This document shows, in pieces, positions 32,368 to 59,515 of a stretch of DNA of 64,000 nt. Within the stretch, counting starts at the first letter, position 1. Every line of letters starts with the position of its first letter. The notes beneath the pieces were generated by a model. It worked only from the letters and a program-made list of their open reading frames with translations, ran no database searches and was not told the DNA's origin. The position numbers were made by a program, and so were the translations under genes. This DNA comes from Odontocerum albicorne (taxonomy: Eukaryota; Arthropoda; Insecta; Trichoptera; Odontoceridae), in contig OX463852.1 in NCBI GenBank assembly GCA_949825065.1, forward strand, positions 17,200,189-17,264,188, written 5' to 3'.

Positions 32368-34378
32368 GAGGTCAGTCTGGTAAGAGTTCATCTGGTAACA
32401 ATAATCGCATGTACTAAACAATTGCGAGTGTTGTTGTGCCTTCATATGCGGTAATGAATGACTTCCACTTATCAACAAAATTGATACATCATACTTAGAA
32501 AGTGAGCAAATCAGGGAGATCGGAAGACCTGTATCAGTTATTTCAAATTATGTCATTTAGTTTGGTGCACAGCATTGTAATAAGTTGTCTTTGATTCAAT
32601 CAAAATTACTTTAAATTTTGTAAGAAGTGCTTTTTCCCGAGGCACTTAAATTTTTTATCGAAAACAAAGGTTTCAATTGCATTTTTAGAATCTCTGATTT
32701 TTACTCTCAGATTTTGAAAAAGAAACTCAAAGGTTAGAAAGATAGCTGAAATATTCATTGCAAATAATTTTATAAAACAAAAATAATAATAAAACATTTA
32801 AAGATATCACTTCTAAATAAATAACAATAAAAGCATACAGGAATGTGAATTAATATTACACATCCGTTAATCTGTCCATATATATAAATATTATATTTTT
32901 AACCGTAAAATATAATATTAACTTACATTCCTTGAAATAAAAAGACATAATTAAACATATTTGAATACTAAAAATTACATTTAAATTACATATAAAGATA
33001 ATATAAATTATGTATAATAAATATTTTTTTATATTAAATGATGATCAAAAATATTTCTGAATACTATCATATGGTATGTAATCTTTATAAAAGAGATTCA
33101 ATTGCATTTTATTTTCCAGAAATGCATCTGTGAATCATGATTGAAAATACTTAAACAAAAAGGCAAATAATTGTTTGATACATATTAATTGAATTTTTGT
33201 GTCAAATTCTATGGTCCAATTTCCATTTTTTTCCTTAGATATTTCCTTACGCAATCCTTGGATTGGAAGACAGGTTTATTAACTAGGCCACATACAATAG
33301 GTTGCTTATATTCAATTATTTAAAAAAATAAATTGTATAATGAGAAGCGTTTCTGGTCTTGTAAGCTGAACAAAAATTTATTTTTTTCAAATAAAATAAT
33401 TTAGTTTCACCACAGATCTGCATTCACAGAAAGTTTTAGTTTGTTTTGAATTTCAGTACTATAGTAATGGTTTATAAACCATCAAAATATTGCAAGACCT
33501 GAAACTTTGACCAAATTGTTGATGATAAACAACCTCCCCTTATGAGTAAGACACCTATCTTCCAAACCGGATGTTTCCGGAATCCAGCCTAGTTCTCAAT
33601 TGAGCTTGTTTAACACCTTTATAGTCGATTGGAACAGATTGCCACACGACAAGTTGTACTGTATATAATGGTTGTGTAATACAATACAATATCAAAATTA
33701 TCCTAATATTGTTGTAAAAACCCTCAAATATTTTCATCAGTTCTTTGAGATTTACACAAACATTTTGGATCTTAATTTTAACTCATCTATCTCTCTTTGA
33801 TCTCAATGTTTTTGTTTCAAATATCAATTCATCAGTGGGTAACAATTTGAGATAAATAAAAAATTGGGTAACCAAGATTACCTAAGTTTCAGAAAAATAA
33901 GCATTATGAGAAAAAATAAATTTCTTATTTCCTTTAATGACACACTGACCAAATAGTTGAGATGCTTGCTTAGAGTCCAGACATCCTGATTTCAATTGCA
34001 TTCAAACTTTTTCCATCTGAATCTTTTATTGCACTCAGTAGCTGCTTGCATAAATTATTGGTATTACAAAACAAAAAATATATACATCTTTGGGTTATTT
34101 TTAATTTGAAATATAGATCTATGGTTAGTTTTTTTCCTTTTCTCATTCTTTAGTACTACAATTCCAATAGGGTCTCAGCCTCAAGTATTGCCTCTGCCAT
34201 CACTCAGTTTTGTACTTCCTCCCATTCCTGCAATTCCAGTTTTTCAGCATCTTCATAAAGTCCTATAAATCCAGATCATATATTTTAGTCAATGTGTTGG
34301 TATAAAATCTCCACTCATTGATTTCGATCTTAAATAATAATGAAAAGGATAATTAAACTTGTGACCTTCTCAAATGAG
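32368..34378. other. Intergenic region with decayed SINE heads
   Basis: No gene recognised. Degenerate SINE-like heads lie at about 33530-33590 (aacctccccttatgagtaag ... cggaatccagc) and 33938-34000 (cacactgaccaaatagttga ... cctgatttcaattgc). A GC-richer segment at 34150-34290 shows decayed retrotransposon-like residues on the minus strand, too weak to classify. Confidence 0.4.
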
Positions 34379-34482
34379 TTTCATTCTTAGAGTGTAGACC
34401 AATATCTTTTTAGCTTTTGACTATTTAGTTTCATTCTTAGAGTGTAGACCAATATCTTTTTAGCTTTTGACTATTTAGTTTT
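34379..34482. repeat. 52-bp direct duplication
   Basis: tttcattcttagagtgtaga... to tttgactatttag occurs twice head to tail (about 34379-34430 and 34431-34482) without visible differences. Confidence 0.85.
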
Positions 34483-34986
34483 ATACAATGAAGCGGGATT
34501 TTTGGTCGATTGCCTTGAACTTTGACCCTGGGCTTCTTTCAAATTGTTTCAGACCCACATCAGATTATTAGCTTTCTGCTGCTGCTGTCCTCTTAATGAT
34601 TCTGCTTGTCAAGTTTAATTTCATCCAGTATTCTAGATGCATCTAAGATTTCAATTACCTTATTTTAAAACATAATTGATCGATATTTTTTGACTTTTTT
34701 ATAAAAATCTCAAAACTTAAATACAACCCTCTAGCCTTACGGGTAAAATGCACGTCTGGGGATTGCGGATTGGTATCATATTTTTTTCCAAAAGGTTATA
34801 TCTCAATTGTTTTATTAAGTTGTAAAGGTTTAAATTAATCTTTAAAATTGGGTTTTCAAGTTTTAACCAAAGATGAAATATTTTTTATAATTCATAAGAT
34901 TAGAACGAAATTTCTGTAGACAATTTAAAATATGTATATTCAGCTTAAGAGCCTTCAGATTCTATTGTATCTGTTCCCACTGACAA

Positions 34987-35032
34987 TGCTTTGTGGCATC
35001 CCTGTATTCCTGATTAAATGTACAGGGTGACA
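34987..35032. repeat. Dispersed 45-bp motif, copy 1
   Basis: gctttgtggcatccctgtat ... ttaaatgtacagggtga is repeated almost exactly at about 36337-36380. The acagggtg tail resembles the ends of the large palindromic element at 61673-62808. Confidence 0.6.
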
Positions 35033-35514
35033 ATGCGCTCCGAATAAAATGTTAGATTTGTCGATTGCTTGGGTTTTTAAATTCAAACCTTATGGACAAA
35101 ACTCTACCGAGGGAATGTTGTGGCGACATCATATTGCTACAAATTCCTATTTAAATTATTATTGTATGCACTTGTACCACATATTCTACCATCTGCTTAA
35201 CCGACACGGGGACTGCAGCAAATTGTCACTGTAATTATTGTAATTTTTACATTTACAATTTGATCAACATATTTCGGAACTATAATTTGGTGTTTGAATA
35301 TATTTTTTAAATTAGACACATCTAAATAAGTCTTGTGTAGGACCTTTTGAAGTTATACACCGAGTTTTTTAAAATTGATATTTATTGTCTCACACTTCCG
35401 TTGTATAATGTACAGCATGGCTAGCTTATTGCCATGTGGCAAATTTTTCCAGTCAGCAAGTTGTCAAAAGGCCAGTTATGAAAAAAAAAACCAGACCATA
35501 ACCCATTTATTTTT

Positions 35515-35586
35515 AGGATTCTATTGGGAATCGAACCTGAGAGTTGAAAGTCAAGAGTTTTATCAACTAGTCCGTGGAGGTTGTCA
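35515..35586 (-). repeat. tRNA-derived SINE, family B
   Basis: On the minus strand: gacaacctccacggactagt, then a B-box ggttcgattcccaatag, matching the family at 15826 and 32273. Confidence 0.6.
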
Positions 35587-36336
35587 GTTTTTAACAGATA
35601 AAGATGATAAAATGGAGCCTAGTGACAAAAATATCTGAAAACTTTTTTCTTAGGTAACCTATGAATAAGAGATTGCCACATGGTTATAAACTCGCCAGGT
35701 TAAAAAAAAAATTTAAGGAAAATTTTAATCCCCATATGATGGATTTAAAAAAATATTTTACATTTAATACGCCAATATCAAAACTACAAAGCAAAGCGTT
35801 GGAATTGGTATTTGGAACATTTTACATCAGAATAAAAAAAAAGTGATTCCATAAAAATATTAATATTTTATAAAATATGTCAAAAAATCTATTTCTAGAA
35901 TTCAATTATTATAAATGAAGTAAGGGAAAAGATAAAATTTCCAACAATTACTAATATGTAAAAAAAAACTTAATTCTTTATCTAAAAAAATTCTTTCATT
36001 CATATAAAGATCCCGAAGGTAAAGAAGACACAAGACTCGGTAAAAAATAATTTCCAAGTCTCTCTTCAATAATTTTAAGATGGCTTCAGAAACATCTGTG
36101 AAAGTGTTGAAATTTGTGAATAATTTTAATACATAGACAAAACAAGTGATATATATATATATATATATACATATATTGAATTAGTCCAAGGCTGCATTAT
36201 TTTATTGTTGTAAAGGACTCGAAAAATCAGATCCCTTTTTAACATTATACACCAGTGTTACAATAGCGAAATTCCCAATCCTGACCTAACAAGGGAAAAC
36301 ATGGAGTGCCAGGCTAAATACCAACTTAATGGAGGA

Positions 36337-36380
36337 GTTTTGTGGCATCCCTGTGTTCCTGATTAAATGTACAGGGTGAT
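36337..36380. repeat. Dispersed 45-bp motif, copy 2
   Basis: Near-identical to 34987-35032 (ttgtggcatccctgtgttcc, ttaaatgtacagggtga). It directly precedes a long hairpin. Confidence 0.6.
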
Positions 36381-36399
36381 CATAAAGATGTAGATAAAT

Positions 36400-36538
36400 G
36401 AATGGTTGAATTAAAATAGGCACTAAGTACCAAAAAAAAAAAACTAAGTATGCAGTTTCGTTCTATATGTCATATATAATGAAACTGCATGCTTAGTTTT
36501 TTTTTTGGTACTTAGTGCCTATTTTTATTCAACCATTC
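36400..36538. repeat. Long hairpin, arms of about 60 bp
   Basis: The left arm gaatggttgaattaaaatag ... ctaagtatgcagtttcgtt pairs with the right arm aatgaaactgcatgcttag ... cctatttttattcaaccattc, leaving a loop of roughly 15-20 bases (around tatatgtcatatat). The arms include a long A run opposite a T run. It could be a fold-back element or a small MITE. Confidence 0.8.
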
Positions 36539-37808
36539 AAATAGTAAAAAGTTGTCCTCAGAACAGGATATCCCAGTAATGGTTACAAAAGTTCATGTTT
36601 TGTGAAATCAGTTTATTTTGTCTGATGATGTCAGGTAACCAAAAAAGTTCATGGTTTTTTTTTGTCAAAAATCAAACAAAAATTCGCACAAAAAGTTTTA
36701 TTCATTGAAATAATTACCACATTCTGCAATCCTTGCCCAACATGACGCAAGTATGTAAATTCCTCTTTCATAAAATCCTGTACACGGTTAATTTGTGCAG
36801 AAGATTCCAGCCATGATGTTTTGGCTTCTAGTGAGAAACTCATAATGGACCATCTGCAGTCCACCATACACAAAACAGAATTTTGAGAATGTATCAGTGT
36901 CTTTGAAGAGTATGGTATTGGATCATTTGGGGATGATCAATGATAGAATCGCTTGGTATTGCAATTCAGGATCCACTTTTCATCTCCATCTTTTGAACTT
37001 TAGAGTTTTCATATAGTAAACAAGCATGAATTACACTAGATTTAATGGACATTTTAAGAGGAATTAACTTCACTGAAAAGAAATATTTATTAAGTCCGGG
37101 TGCACCAATTGATTGTACTTGCAAATCACTTCATTGTATTGCCCTCTACCAAAAACCGCATGAACTTTTTTCATTACCCAATTATTTAATTGCCAAATGT
37201 GGTTTACAATATTTTCCCAATACGAAAAGCCTGACAATAAAAAAAAACTAATTTTAAATACTTACATAATCTACATTAATGCAATTCAATTTAAAGAATT
37301 CCATTAGCACCAAATCATAAAATCTTTCATTATTTCAAAAATGCAGTACACAAATGTTTTTTTATATAATAGCAAAAAGGTAATTTTTTTTGTGAATATA
37401 AAAAAGGTTATATTTTGGCATCAAATTTTTTATACAATTCAATTGGTTGATCGATGTATTTAATGAAATAATCTTAATTGACATGATGAAGATTGTTGAA
37501 TAATATCCAGTAAATAACTAATACTCGGAATTCCCTTTCAGTTTTTTTTTATTGTAAGTCAAGCTTTACAATTTTCTTAATTTTTATAGTATCACATTGT
37601 CATCAGATTTTGCAGACTTCATTTCTATCATTTCAACTGATGAATTTATAAAATGTCCTCCCCATTCTGCTACACATACAATTTGTGGAGTTAAGCATTT
37701 ATAATTTAAAGAAACACTATTGTGAAATATGGTAAATATTTAGCATTTCAGTGATAGCGCATCATTATAAGTCAACAATTTGCCTATACATGTTAAATTT
37801 TTTTATGT
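36539..37808. other. Intergenic region
   Basis: No gene confidently recognised. The minus-strand frame 36873-36649 (with LEAKTSWLESSAQINRVQDF and RHVGQGLQNVVIISMNKTF) looks protein-like and may be a repeat-derived fragment, but I cannot place it. Confidence 0.35.
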
Positions 37809-38238
37809 AAAAAAGTAATTGTGAAGAATATGTATTTTGTCATCTATCCATCTATCGCTTGTTATGGTGGTCTACAAGACAAACCGAGATATGAAAAAAG
37901 TAATTGTGAAGAATATGTATTTTGTTGTCTATCCATCTATCACTTGTTATGGTGATGTATAGTACAAGACAAACCGAGATGTGAAAAAAGTAATTGTGAA
38001 GAATATGTATTTTGTTGTCTATCCATCTATCACTTGTTATGGTGACCTATAAGACAAACCGAGATGTGAAAAAAGTCATTGTGAAGAATATGTATTTGGT
38101 TGTCTATCCATATATCACTTGTTATGGTGACCTACAAGACAAACTGAGATGTGAAAAAAGTAATTGTGAAGAATATGTATTTGGTTGTCTATCCATCTAT
38201 CACTTGTTATGGTGACCTACAAGACAAACTGAGATATG
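37809..38238. repeat. 85-bp tandem repeat, five copies
   Basis: Units start at 37809, 37894, 37984, 38069 and 38154. Four are 85 bp and the second is 90 bp through a 5-base insertion (tgatgtatagtac). Each begins aaaaaagtaattgtgaagaa and includes tctatccatctatcacttgt and acaagacaaac. A sixth unit starts (aaaaaagt) and stops. The open frames across it are by-products. Confidence 0.92.
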
Positions 38239-38245
38239 AAAAAAG

Positions 38246-39943
38246 TGCAGCGGGCAGTGGTGTCAATGAAAAAAAAGGAATTAATACAAAATGTACTAAT
38301 TCGAAACAAGTATATTATATAGTTTTAAGTCAACTATAGTTTTAACTAATTTGGTTTGATCCACCAATGAAATGACTGTTTTAATTGTCAGATATTAAGA
38401 AATTTTAAGTAACACACAAGTAAAATACTGTGTAATAAATGTGATAATAATAATAATGAAATACAATTGATAATTGGGAGACTATTAAAAGAAACATAAT
38501 AATACTAAGATATCAAATAAAAAATTAAACTACTGCTCAAGATATAAAAAAGCTTCGAATTACTAAAATCTTTAATAGGAATAATATAATTTTATGCATC
38601 TATGAGTATCTAAAAAGTGAAAAAAAAGTTAGAAAGTTATTTTCAAAAATAGTTTATTTTACAAATGTTAATAAACAAGCAATAAATACAAAGTAATATT
38701 AAAAGTTTCAAAATATTATTTTTTACAATTCTAATACAAGTTACGCAACAATCTCTCTATGAAAGCCAAGATTGTCCTAAATTATATCTAAAATTGCTTT
38801 TGCAGCAAATTCTTTTCTGACTTAGCCGGCCTTCTAAAAAATACTTCCAATTATTTACAATGTGGCAATTCACTCTCAATGTTACTTAAACATCACAAGT
38901 TATACCTAAACTCATTTACATTGTTCAAATTGTTTGTCCTCCCTGAATACATGTTCACGTAACATGAATGTTCTCAAAAGGATAATGTTAAGCATAGTGT
39001 TGAGAAACTCATACTTTTGAAATGGATCCTCATCATTAGCCAATAAAAAAGATATCCTTATTGTTGATAACATTGAATGTTTTTAATAAGATCTCTTTTT
39101 TTGGAGCAAGTGGAGCTACTTGATTTAAGTCAGAATTAACATCATCATTGATTATAACCTTCAGCCAATAAGGTACAATAGAGATAACATGGAGAAAGGA
39201 GAGGGTAGGTGTTACTTTCACTAACTACTAGTCAGATGTGATCTTCTATTTGTTGCATAAAACGGGCCTTTAAATGCAGTCACTCAAATAATATTCAGAG
39301 TCCATATGTTCTGCCGTATCACTTCTCTCATAAAACATTGTCCCCACTGGTTGTATACTTCGAGGTTTATTTTGATGTCATACACGCTGCATATGTTTAT
39401 TTATGGAAGTTCTCTGAAATACATTGCTGATTTGTTTATGCAAGATCAGGTTACTGAGAAAAGACATATGGAATTCAGCTTACAACAGCTCTAAATCACC
39501 TTGGAAAGTCTGCATAAGTTGAGGGCTTTCTGCATTGCTAGTCCCTTAACACAGAAGGGATTCTCACTTGCCCTAAGAAGCGCTAAGAGAGGAATTGAAG
39601 CTCACTGTAATTTTTCACAACTTTTAATAATATCAGCGCTTTTTAGCAACAAAATTGCGTTTTATAAATGGTCTATTTTATCATTATTATAATTTACACT
39701 CCAACTACTTTCTAAAATATCAATTGAGCTTATTATTTTTGAACATTATGAGTGTCACATTGATTGTCTAAAAAATACAATTATAAAAACTAAAAGTACT
39801 TAAATATCTACGCCAAGTTAAAAAATGTAGGCTAAGAAGAGGTTTGTAATAAAATAAGCTGCCTCATTGAGTATTTCATAACAGCAATGTTCTCATGCCA
39901 GAGATCTTCAAATCTAACCCAAGTAGATGAAGATCAGTATATA
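38246..39943. other. Intergenic region
   Basis: No gene or repeat family recognised. Short open frames at 39306-39692 carry no known motif. Confidence 0.4.
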
Positions 39944-40831
39944 CTATCTTGATCAAAAAGTTTTAGGACCGGCCACCGTGTGGCGCTGTCAGTCACTCGA
40001 TTCGAATTCTTTTTTTTTGTTAGTTATAGATACTTCCCTCCAAATTTCAGCATCATAGCTTGACATTTGTAAAAGTTACGCTGTACTGAGTACATCTACC
40101 TTTGTGCGCGTTTTCGATTTTTTACAAGTTTGAAATTGGCATCAACGAGTTTGCATTAAATTTTGTGTGAAAAACAGATTTAACGGTCCGCAGACCTTGG
40201 AAATGGTGGAGAAGTGTTTTTCGGTGGCACGAACGCTTCAAAAGTGGTTGTGAGTCGGTCGAGGATTACAAACGCAGTGGCAGTCGAAAACCGATAAAAT
40301 CAAAGGAATGTTGGCCGAAAACCGCAAATTGACCATTAGAGAGCTGGCAGAGGACTTGAACATCGCTTATGGATCCGGTCAAGACATTTTGGTTAGTGAT
40401 TTGGGCCTCAGACGTGTCACTGCAAAACTGGTGCCGAAACACCTCAATTTCATGCAAAAAAAGGACCCCGTTGAAATCGCGAAAGACATGATTTCCATGA
40501 GTTTTTGACCAAAAACAACACGAATACTATCCCGCAGCCTTCGAATTCACCTGATCTGGCTCCCTGCAACTTTTTCCTGTTCAACCGACTTAAAAAACCG
40601 CTTCGCGGAACGCGTTACAGCACCCGAGAGGATGTCATGAAAACATCGAAAACGGCTCTGGTGGACATACCGAAAATTGAGTACCAGCGGTGTTTCGAGG
40701 ATTGGATCAAGCGCTGGCGTAAGTGAGTTGCAGTCGATGGGGAGTACTTTGAAGGGGACCCTATCGATTTTGATGAATAAACTTGTATTTTCGATTTTAT
40801 GAATAGTCCTAAAACTTTTTGATCAAGGTAG
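39944..40831 (+). mobile_element. Internally deleted mariner, copy 1
   Basis: Inverted ends ctatcttgatcaaaaagttt and, at the right, aaactttttgatcaaggtag are flanked by TA (39942-39943 and 40832-40833). The plus strand keeps the helix-turn-helix half (MLAENRKLTIRELAEDLNIA, DILVSDLGLRRVTAKLVPKH). It jumps directly to the end of the catalytic domain (TIPQPSNSPDLAPCNFFLFN, then YQRCFEDWIKRWRK). The first two catalytic Asp residues are lost in the deletion, so it cannot encode an active transposase. A second copy with the same junction lies inverted at 54944-55852. Confidence 0.88.
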
Positions 40832-40849
40832 TATATATATATACGAAGA

Positions 40850-41000
40850 TGGAGTCAACAGGGGAAGAACCTGTGTCAGTCAGTGAAAACTTAATGTGGA
40901 TTGGGCCAATGTAAGGACTGAGATGAAGGATAGGCTAGTGTGGAAGAGGGCCCTAAAAATAATTCAGCTCCTGAATCAGGGGCTAAGAGTAAAGTAATAT
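40850..41000 (+). pseudogene. Possible non-LTR retrotransposon tail fragment
   Basis: In one frame the residues DWANVRTEMKDRLVWKRAL resemble the D...W.R tail of reverse transcriptase ORFs seen also at 21470 and 59190. Short, with stops. Confidence 0.3.
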
Positions 41001-43258
<2,258 letters not shown>

Positions 43259-43400
43259 CTTTTTTACTTAATACTAAAAAATCAATCTGGACCTGCCAGA
43301 CATATGATCAAATAATTTTGTAGGATTATATTAATTACTTATTAAATGCTATGTGTGACGAAAGTATAAAAATAGTACAATATCAGACTACTTACAGCTA

Positions 43401-43520
43401 GTAATTCGCTTAACATTGGTGAACGATTGCCAATCATTCAACTTTGGTGAACGACAACAAATTCATTCAACATTGGTGAACGACTACTATTCCGCTCAAC
43501 TTTAGTGAACGACTACCAAT
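43401..43520. repeat. Degenerate ~30-bp tandem repeat, four copies
   Basis: Four units containing (c)ttaacattggtgaacga, caactttggtgaacgac, caacattggtgaacgac and caactttagtgaacgac, each followed by a variable acta/caacaa spacer. Confidence 0.75.
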
Positions 43521-45499
43521 TGTTTTTACAAGGAATTTCTTTTGTCTTGATAAATATTTATTTTCAATTCTTAATTGACCATCACTAATGAATACTATAG
43601 TATATGATAAAATATTTAAATAGTTTTTGTGAATTAATTAAGTTTGATTTATGTTTAATAAGTGTTAAGACTGGCTCTTGATAATCTTATATTAACTATT
43701 TTCAACTCGTTACATTTTATCTCATGGAGACATGTTTCTGACATCTATCCCAAAGCAAGCATCACGACACGGAAAATAAAATAGAAATCAAGTGTAATTA
43801 AAATCAAAATCGCTGTAAATTGCAAAGTTACAAGAAAGAGACAAAAGTCTTTTGTAAAAAGTATAATGTCACGATATTTTACAAAGAATAATAATTGATA
43901 TTTTTCATAGTATAATGTTAATCCAATAGTACATTTATTACTTGTAATTACTTATTTCTAAAATTTGTTGTAAATGCATGGTGTGATATCTTAAAATATT
44001 TTTTGATAAACACTTTTAAAACGCAATTTAATACTAAAGTGAGAAAGAACAAAATTCTGCTTAAAAAATATAAATCATGCATTTAATGAAATAAAATGTT
44101 AATGAAATAAAATTTTAATGTAATTAAAATTTAAGTATTTATAGTATAAATTAATATTAAATCATTGATATTATAAACTGAATAAATCTGGAAAATTCCT
44201 ACAATATCATAGATTTTAATATTTTATTTTACGAATGACATAATTATTTCATAATTTTATATCATTTGCAAATTGAAAATGAATCAATGATTCATTGAAT
44301 AAAATTAAATAAGTTTTCCATAACTATAGGTATAATAGTGACGAACATTTTTTTTAAATTCAACAAATTCTTAACAAACCAAGAGCATTTAATACAATCA
44401 TTGAATACGCCATTAATACATTAATACTCCTATCTACCTTCGTAACTTATTCACAATTTTTTTTATATAAGTGCTGATTGTAAAAAATCTGAAATAAAAA
44501 TTTTATTGAAAAAAATTTTTACTAGTACAATTATTCAATTTAATGTCTACTTTATAAAACAAAAGTATGAAATTGATAGACTATTATATTTCTTTCTTTT
44601 GCATTGCAAAACACATAGTATTTAATAACACCATCTCACTAAGAGCAAAATTCCCATTCATTTGTTGTGTAAACAAACTAACGGATAGAACTTAATATTT
44701 TATGGATAACTTTATATAGTTTCAAGGACATATTTAAAGAAAATCACATGACATATTTAGCCAACTAAAATACCACTAAAAAAGCACATAACTATATTGT
44801 TAAAATATTAGATTTTCAAATCATGCGTTACATATCTCAACAATTTGGCCAATTTGCAGAATAAAAACTTAACATTTCTTACAGAGTCTTAAAATACGGA
44901 CAGAAATATAGATGAATTTATATATTTTTTGAAGTAATTTCAAAGAAATCATATTTAATAATACATTTGAATAATTTAAAATACTTTTGTCTTCCTACAT
45001 AAAACATTTAATATACTTAAATATAAATTTTTGTATTCATTAAAAATAAAGCATTGTCTGCCATATTGCTTAATAGAGCATAATTTTGTATGCGTACTAA
45101 TAGGGTATACATCTGTGTGCTCAAGGAAGTTTTATTTAAAAAATAATGCAATAAATATAAATACAAAAATGGTATGTCAAAATCTACATATCAGTGTTTA
45201 ATGATAAACATTAATTATTTAAATCTACACCTTTAATGAATTCAGCTTAAAAAATATATTTAATAAAAAAATACTTATATTGACTTGTAGGTCTAACAAA
45301 ATATTTCACTACAACAAAAATCTATTCGAGTTTGGCTCCGAAACAAAGCAAATTCTGATCAAGGGGCAAATAAATGCACATCACGATCGAAGATGCCATT
45401 TCAGAACCATTTCAAACTGAAAAAGTAGTGCAATAGAGATGCTTCTATTTCTAAAATTATACAATTTATATAGGGAATATATCATGCGGAAAGCCTTAG
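43521..45499. other. Intergenic AT-rich region
   Basis: No gene or repeat recognised. Confidence 0.5.
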
Positions 45500-46130
45500 A
45501 TGAGTAGACTGACAATTACAATTGAAGTAAGGAAAACTATCAATTTGCAGTTTGCTAACACCCCTATTGTGGCATCCAGTGAAAGGAAACTTGTAGAAGA
45601 ATACCATAGTATAGAATCGAAGAGTGAAATGTTCGGCTTGCGTATTAATAGAAGCAAAACAAAACTCGCATTCACTGAATATTCAACAAGAAATAATGAG
45701 CTGCTAGACTGGAATGGAACATGTGCATAAGTTTATTTACTTGATCACTAACAAGGCTTCCTGCGAGTAGATAATGTGTAAAATCTAGACGGTTTAGTGA
45801 TCTGGAAGTCCAAACCCTTGTTTTTTTTCCATTTTTTTTATAGTGTGGAGACCTGAACACTCAAGGCACATAATACAAAAAGAAATGCCTTTGAAATGTG
45901 ATGTTAGAAGTGGCTTTTGCAATTTCTATGGACTGCCAGAAGAACCAATGGATCGATTATTGAAGGGCTCGATTATTGACTATTGAAAGCTCGGGGTTGT
46001 GTACAAGAAAAATCTTACGATACTTTAGACATAGCGCGGGGAAAGGATAACAATCTTCAGTGGTCAATTCTGGTGGTAAGTATGAGTGACAATGGAATGA
46101 CCAGGTGAAAAAATCAGCAGGGTGTTTATT
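45500..46130 (+). pseudogene. Non-LTR retrotransposon (reverse transcriptase) relic
   Basis: The residues NLQFANTPIVASSERKLVEE and SKSEMFGLRINRSKTKLAFT match the reverse transcriptase palm: the usual FADD is degraded to FAN, followed by GLRINRSKTK. After frameshifts, WTARRTN-like and RYFGHSARG-like residues continue to about 46110. Broken and inactive. Confidence 0.6.
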
Positions 46131-47277
46131 TCAGGTGCTACAGTAGGCATTTCAGTGATCACAATCCTCAATATTGAAGGAACAACCAAGAAGAAAAATC
46201 AAGTATTTTTCTTTAGGTAGTCTATTTACAGATTACTTTCATATCTAAATAATGAAAACTGTCATTTAAAAATATATATATCATAATGTGACATTTAATC
46301 AACATCATACTTTTTAATTTATAATTTGACTTAATTAACCTTCAACAAATGGCAACATATCTTAATATATTTCAACGTTAAAACATAATTATATAATACA
46401 AGAACTTTGTAAATATTACCAACAGCGTTTCCCAGCTTAAACAAAATGTCAGTTATCATTATTTAATACTAAAGTTAGAAAGAAGTCAATTAGATAGAAA
46501 TTATTGATAAATAAAATAAATTAATTTGGTTCTGCTTTAATTTAAATTAAACTTTTCCTTTTGCACACAGATATTATTCTTAGCGGAGCGGACTATCCTG
46601 AGTGAGATATTATTTATTTTCATATAATGTTAATATTATACTTTATAATTTAAATTCACACGTTATATGGATTATTTTAAAAGTTACAAATTAAAAACTT
46701 CACTGGAACAAAACACACAAAAAATGTAAAGTAAGAGTAGAATATATCTCTCAAATGTCCTTATTGTTCTGCAAGTTAGGTGTAATGTAAATTTTAAATA
46801 TTTTGAATTGTATTTTTTAACTGTCCAAATTTTAATGAGGGGATTAAAAAATATTGTTGAACTTTCATTTTCCACCCCTTTTTAATTTAAAAGTTGTTCA
46901 AATTTAATCATATGATTTAAGGGTCTAACTGACTACTAAACCATGTTAGACAATTATATGAAAGACAACAAATTGTCTCTGGGCAGGAAATTTGATGACA
47001 AATTTATGGGTGAATCCTATTATGAATAATTGGGACTTCTAGTTGTTCAACAAACGAAGTAATCAAAACATTCTCAGACCATGAACAATCTCACAATGGC
47101 ATTTTTCTTATCTATACAGTAAATGTGTGGTTTACTTTATCTCGCTCAGGATAGCCAACTGAACAGGTGGAGTGTACTAATGCTATCCTCATGAGAAAAT
47201 GACGGATGGGAGCGGGTGGAACGCAGCAGCGGAGATCAGTGGATGCAGCAACACCGCTGACCTGCGCCTTGGAAGAG
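46131..47277 (-). other. 3' untranslated and downstream region of PP1 beta
   Basis: No other gene recognised. The 3' untranslated part must start right below 47278. TTTATT (AATAAA on the minus strand) occurs near 46613, among other places, so the end of the transcript cannot be fixed. cggactatcctgagtgagat (about 46589) and tatctcgctcaggatag (about 47139) form a short inverted pair. Confidence 0.4.
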
Positions 47278-58950
<11,673 letters not shown>

Positions 58951-58956
58951 ATGTGT

Positions 58957-59150
58957 TCAAGGAATCGAAGAACCCGTTGTTGACATATTGTCGTCGTCAA
59001 TCTGTCGGTGACTCATAATTTCAAATGCATCTAATATATGTCTCTCATTTGTTCTCCACGTCTCTGTGCCGCACATAAATATTGTGAAGACAAGAGACTT
59101 GACTAGACGCACTTTTGCAGTGATGATGGTTTTGACTTTCATATGTTTTC
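58957..59150 (-). pseudogene. Non-LTR retrotransposon relic
   Basis: The minus strand reads KTIITAKVRLVKSLVFTIFM, CGTETWRTNERHILDAFEIM, the typical A..R..L.....F....YG.E.W ... .DAFE segment following the reverse transcriptase domain. Degraded. Confidence 0.6.
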
Positions 59151-59189
59151 CAAATTCAACATCACATTATAGAGAACATTAAACCCCAA

Positions 59190-59515
59190 AGTGAAGTGAT
59201 TAGGGATGAATGTGAACTCAAGGCTGATGTGTTGAGTAAGATGAAGAAGAGCACTCTGAGATGGTTTAATCAAGTGGAACAAATGAATGAAAAAACACTA
59301 ATAAAATAAATATATAGTGCAAATGTGAGTGGAAGGCGTGGTAAAGGAAGACTAAGAAAAGTATGGTTGGATCAAGTGTATGTTTTGAAAATAAAAGGAA
59401 ATTTAAAAAGTCAGAGAAATCATAGGAGCTGTGTGATGCGTAGAAGATGTGAAATATGTATCGCGTAGGAAAGTCTGGTGCTCCTCTTTCCCTTTCTGCA
59501 TACCGCGACAGGCAA
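59190..59515 (+). pseudogene. Non-LTR retrotransposon tail relic
   Basis: aagatgaagaagagcactct gives KMKKSTLRWFNQVEQMNE, followed by GRRGKGRLRKVWLDQ-like residues. It corresponds to 21470-21777 and carries several stops. Confidence 0.5.

Noticed and set aside
36649..36873. Protein-like minus-strand frame with LEAKTSWLESSAQINRVQDF
   Set aside because: It looks non-random, but I could not tie it to a family, a splice structure or element ends, so it is mentioned only within the region entry.
46589..47155. Short inverted pair (actatcctgagtgagat / atctcgctcaggatag) in the PP1 beta 3' region
   Set aside because: About 17 bp with mismatches and no clear target duplication; not enough to call a transposon.
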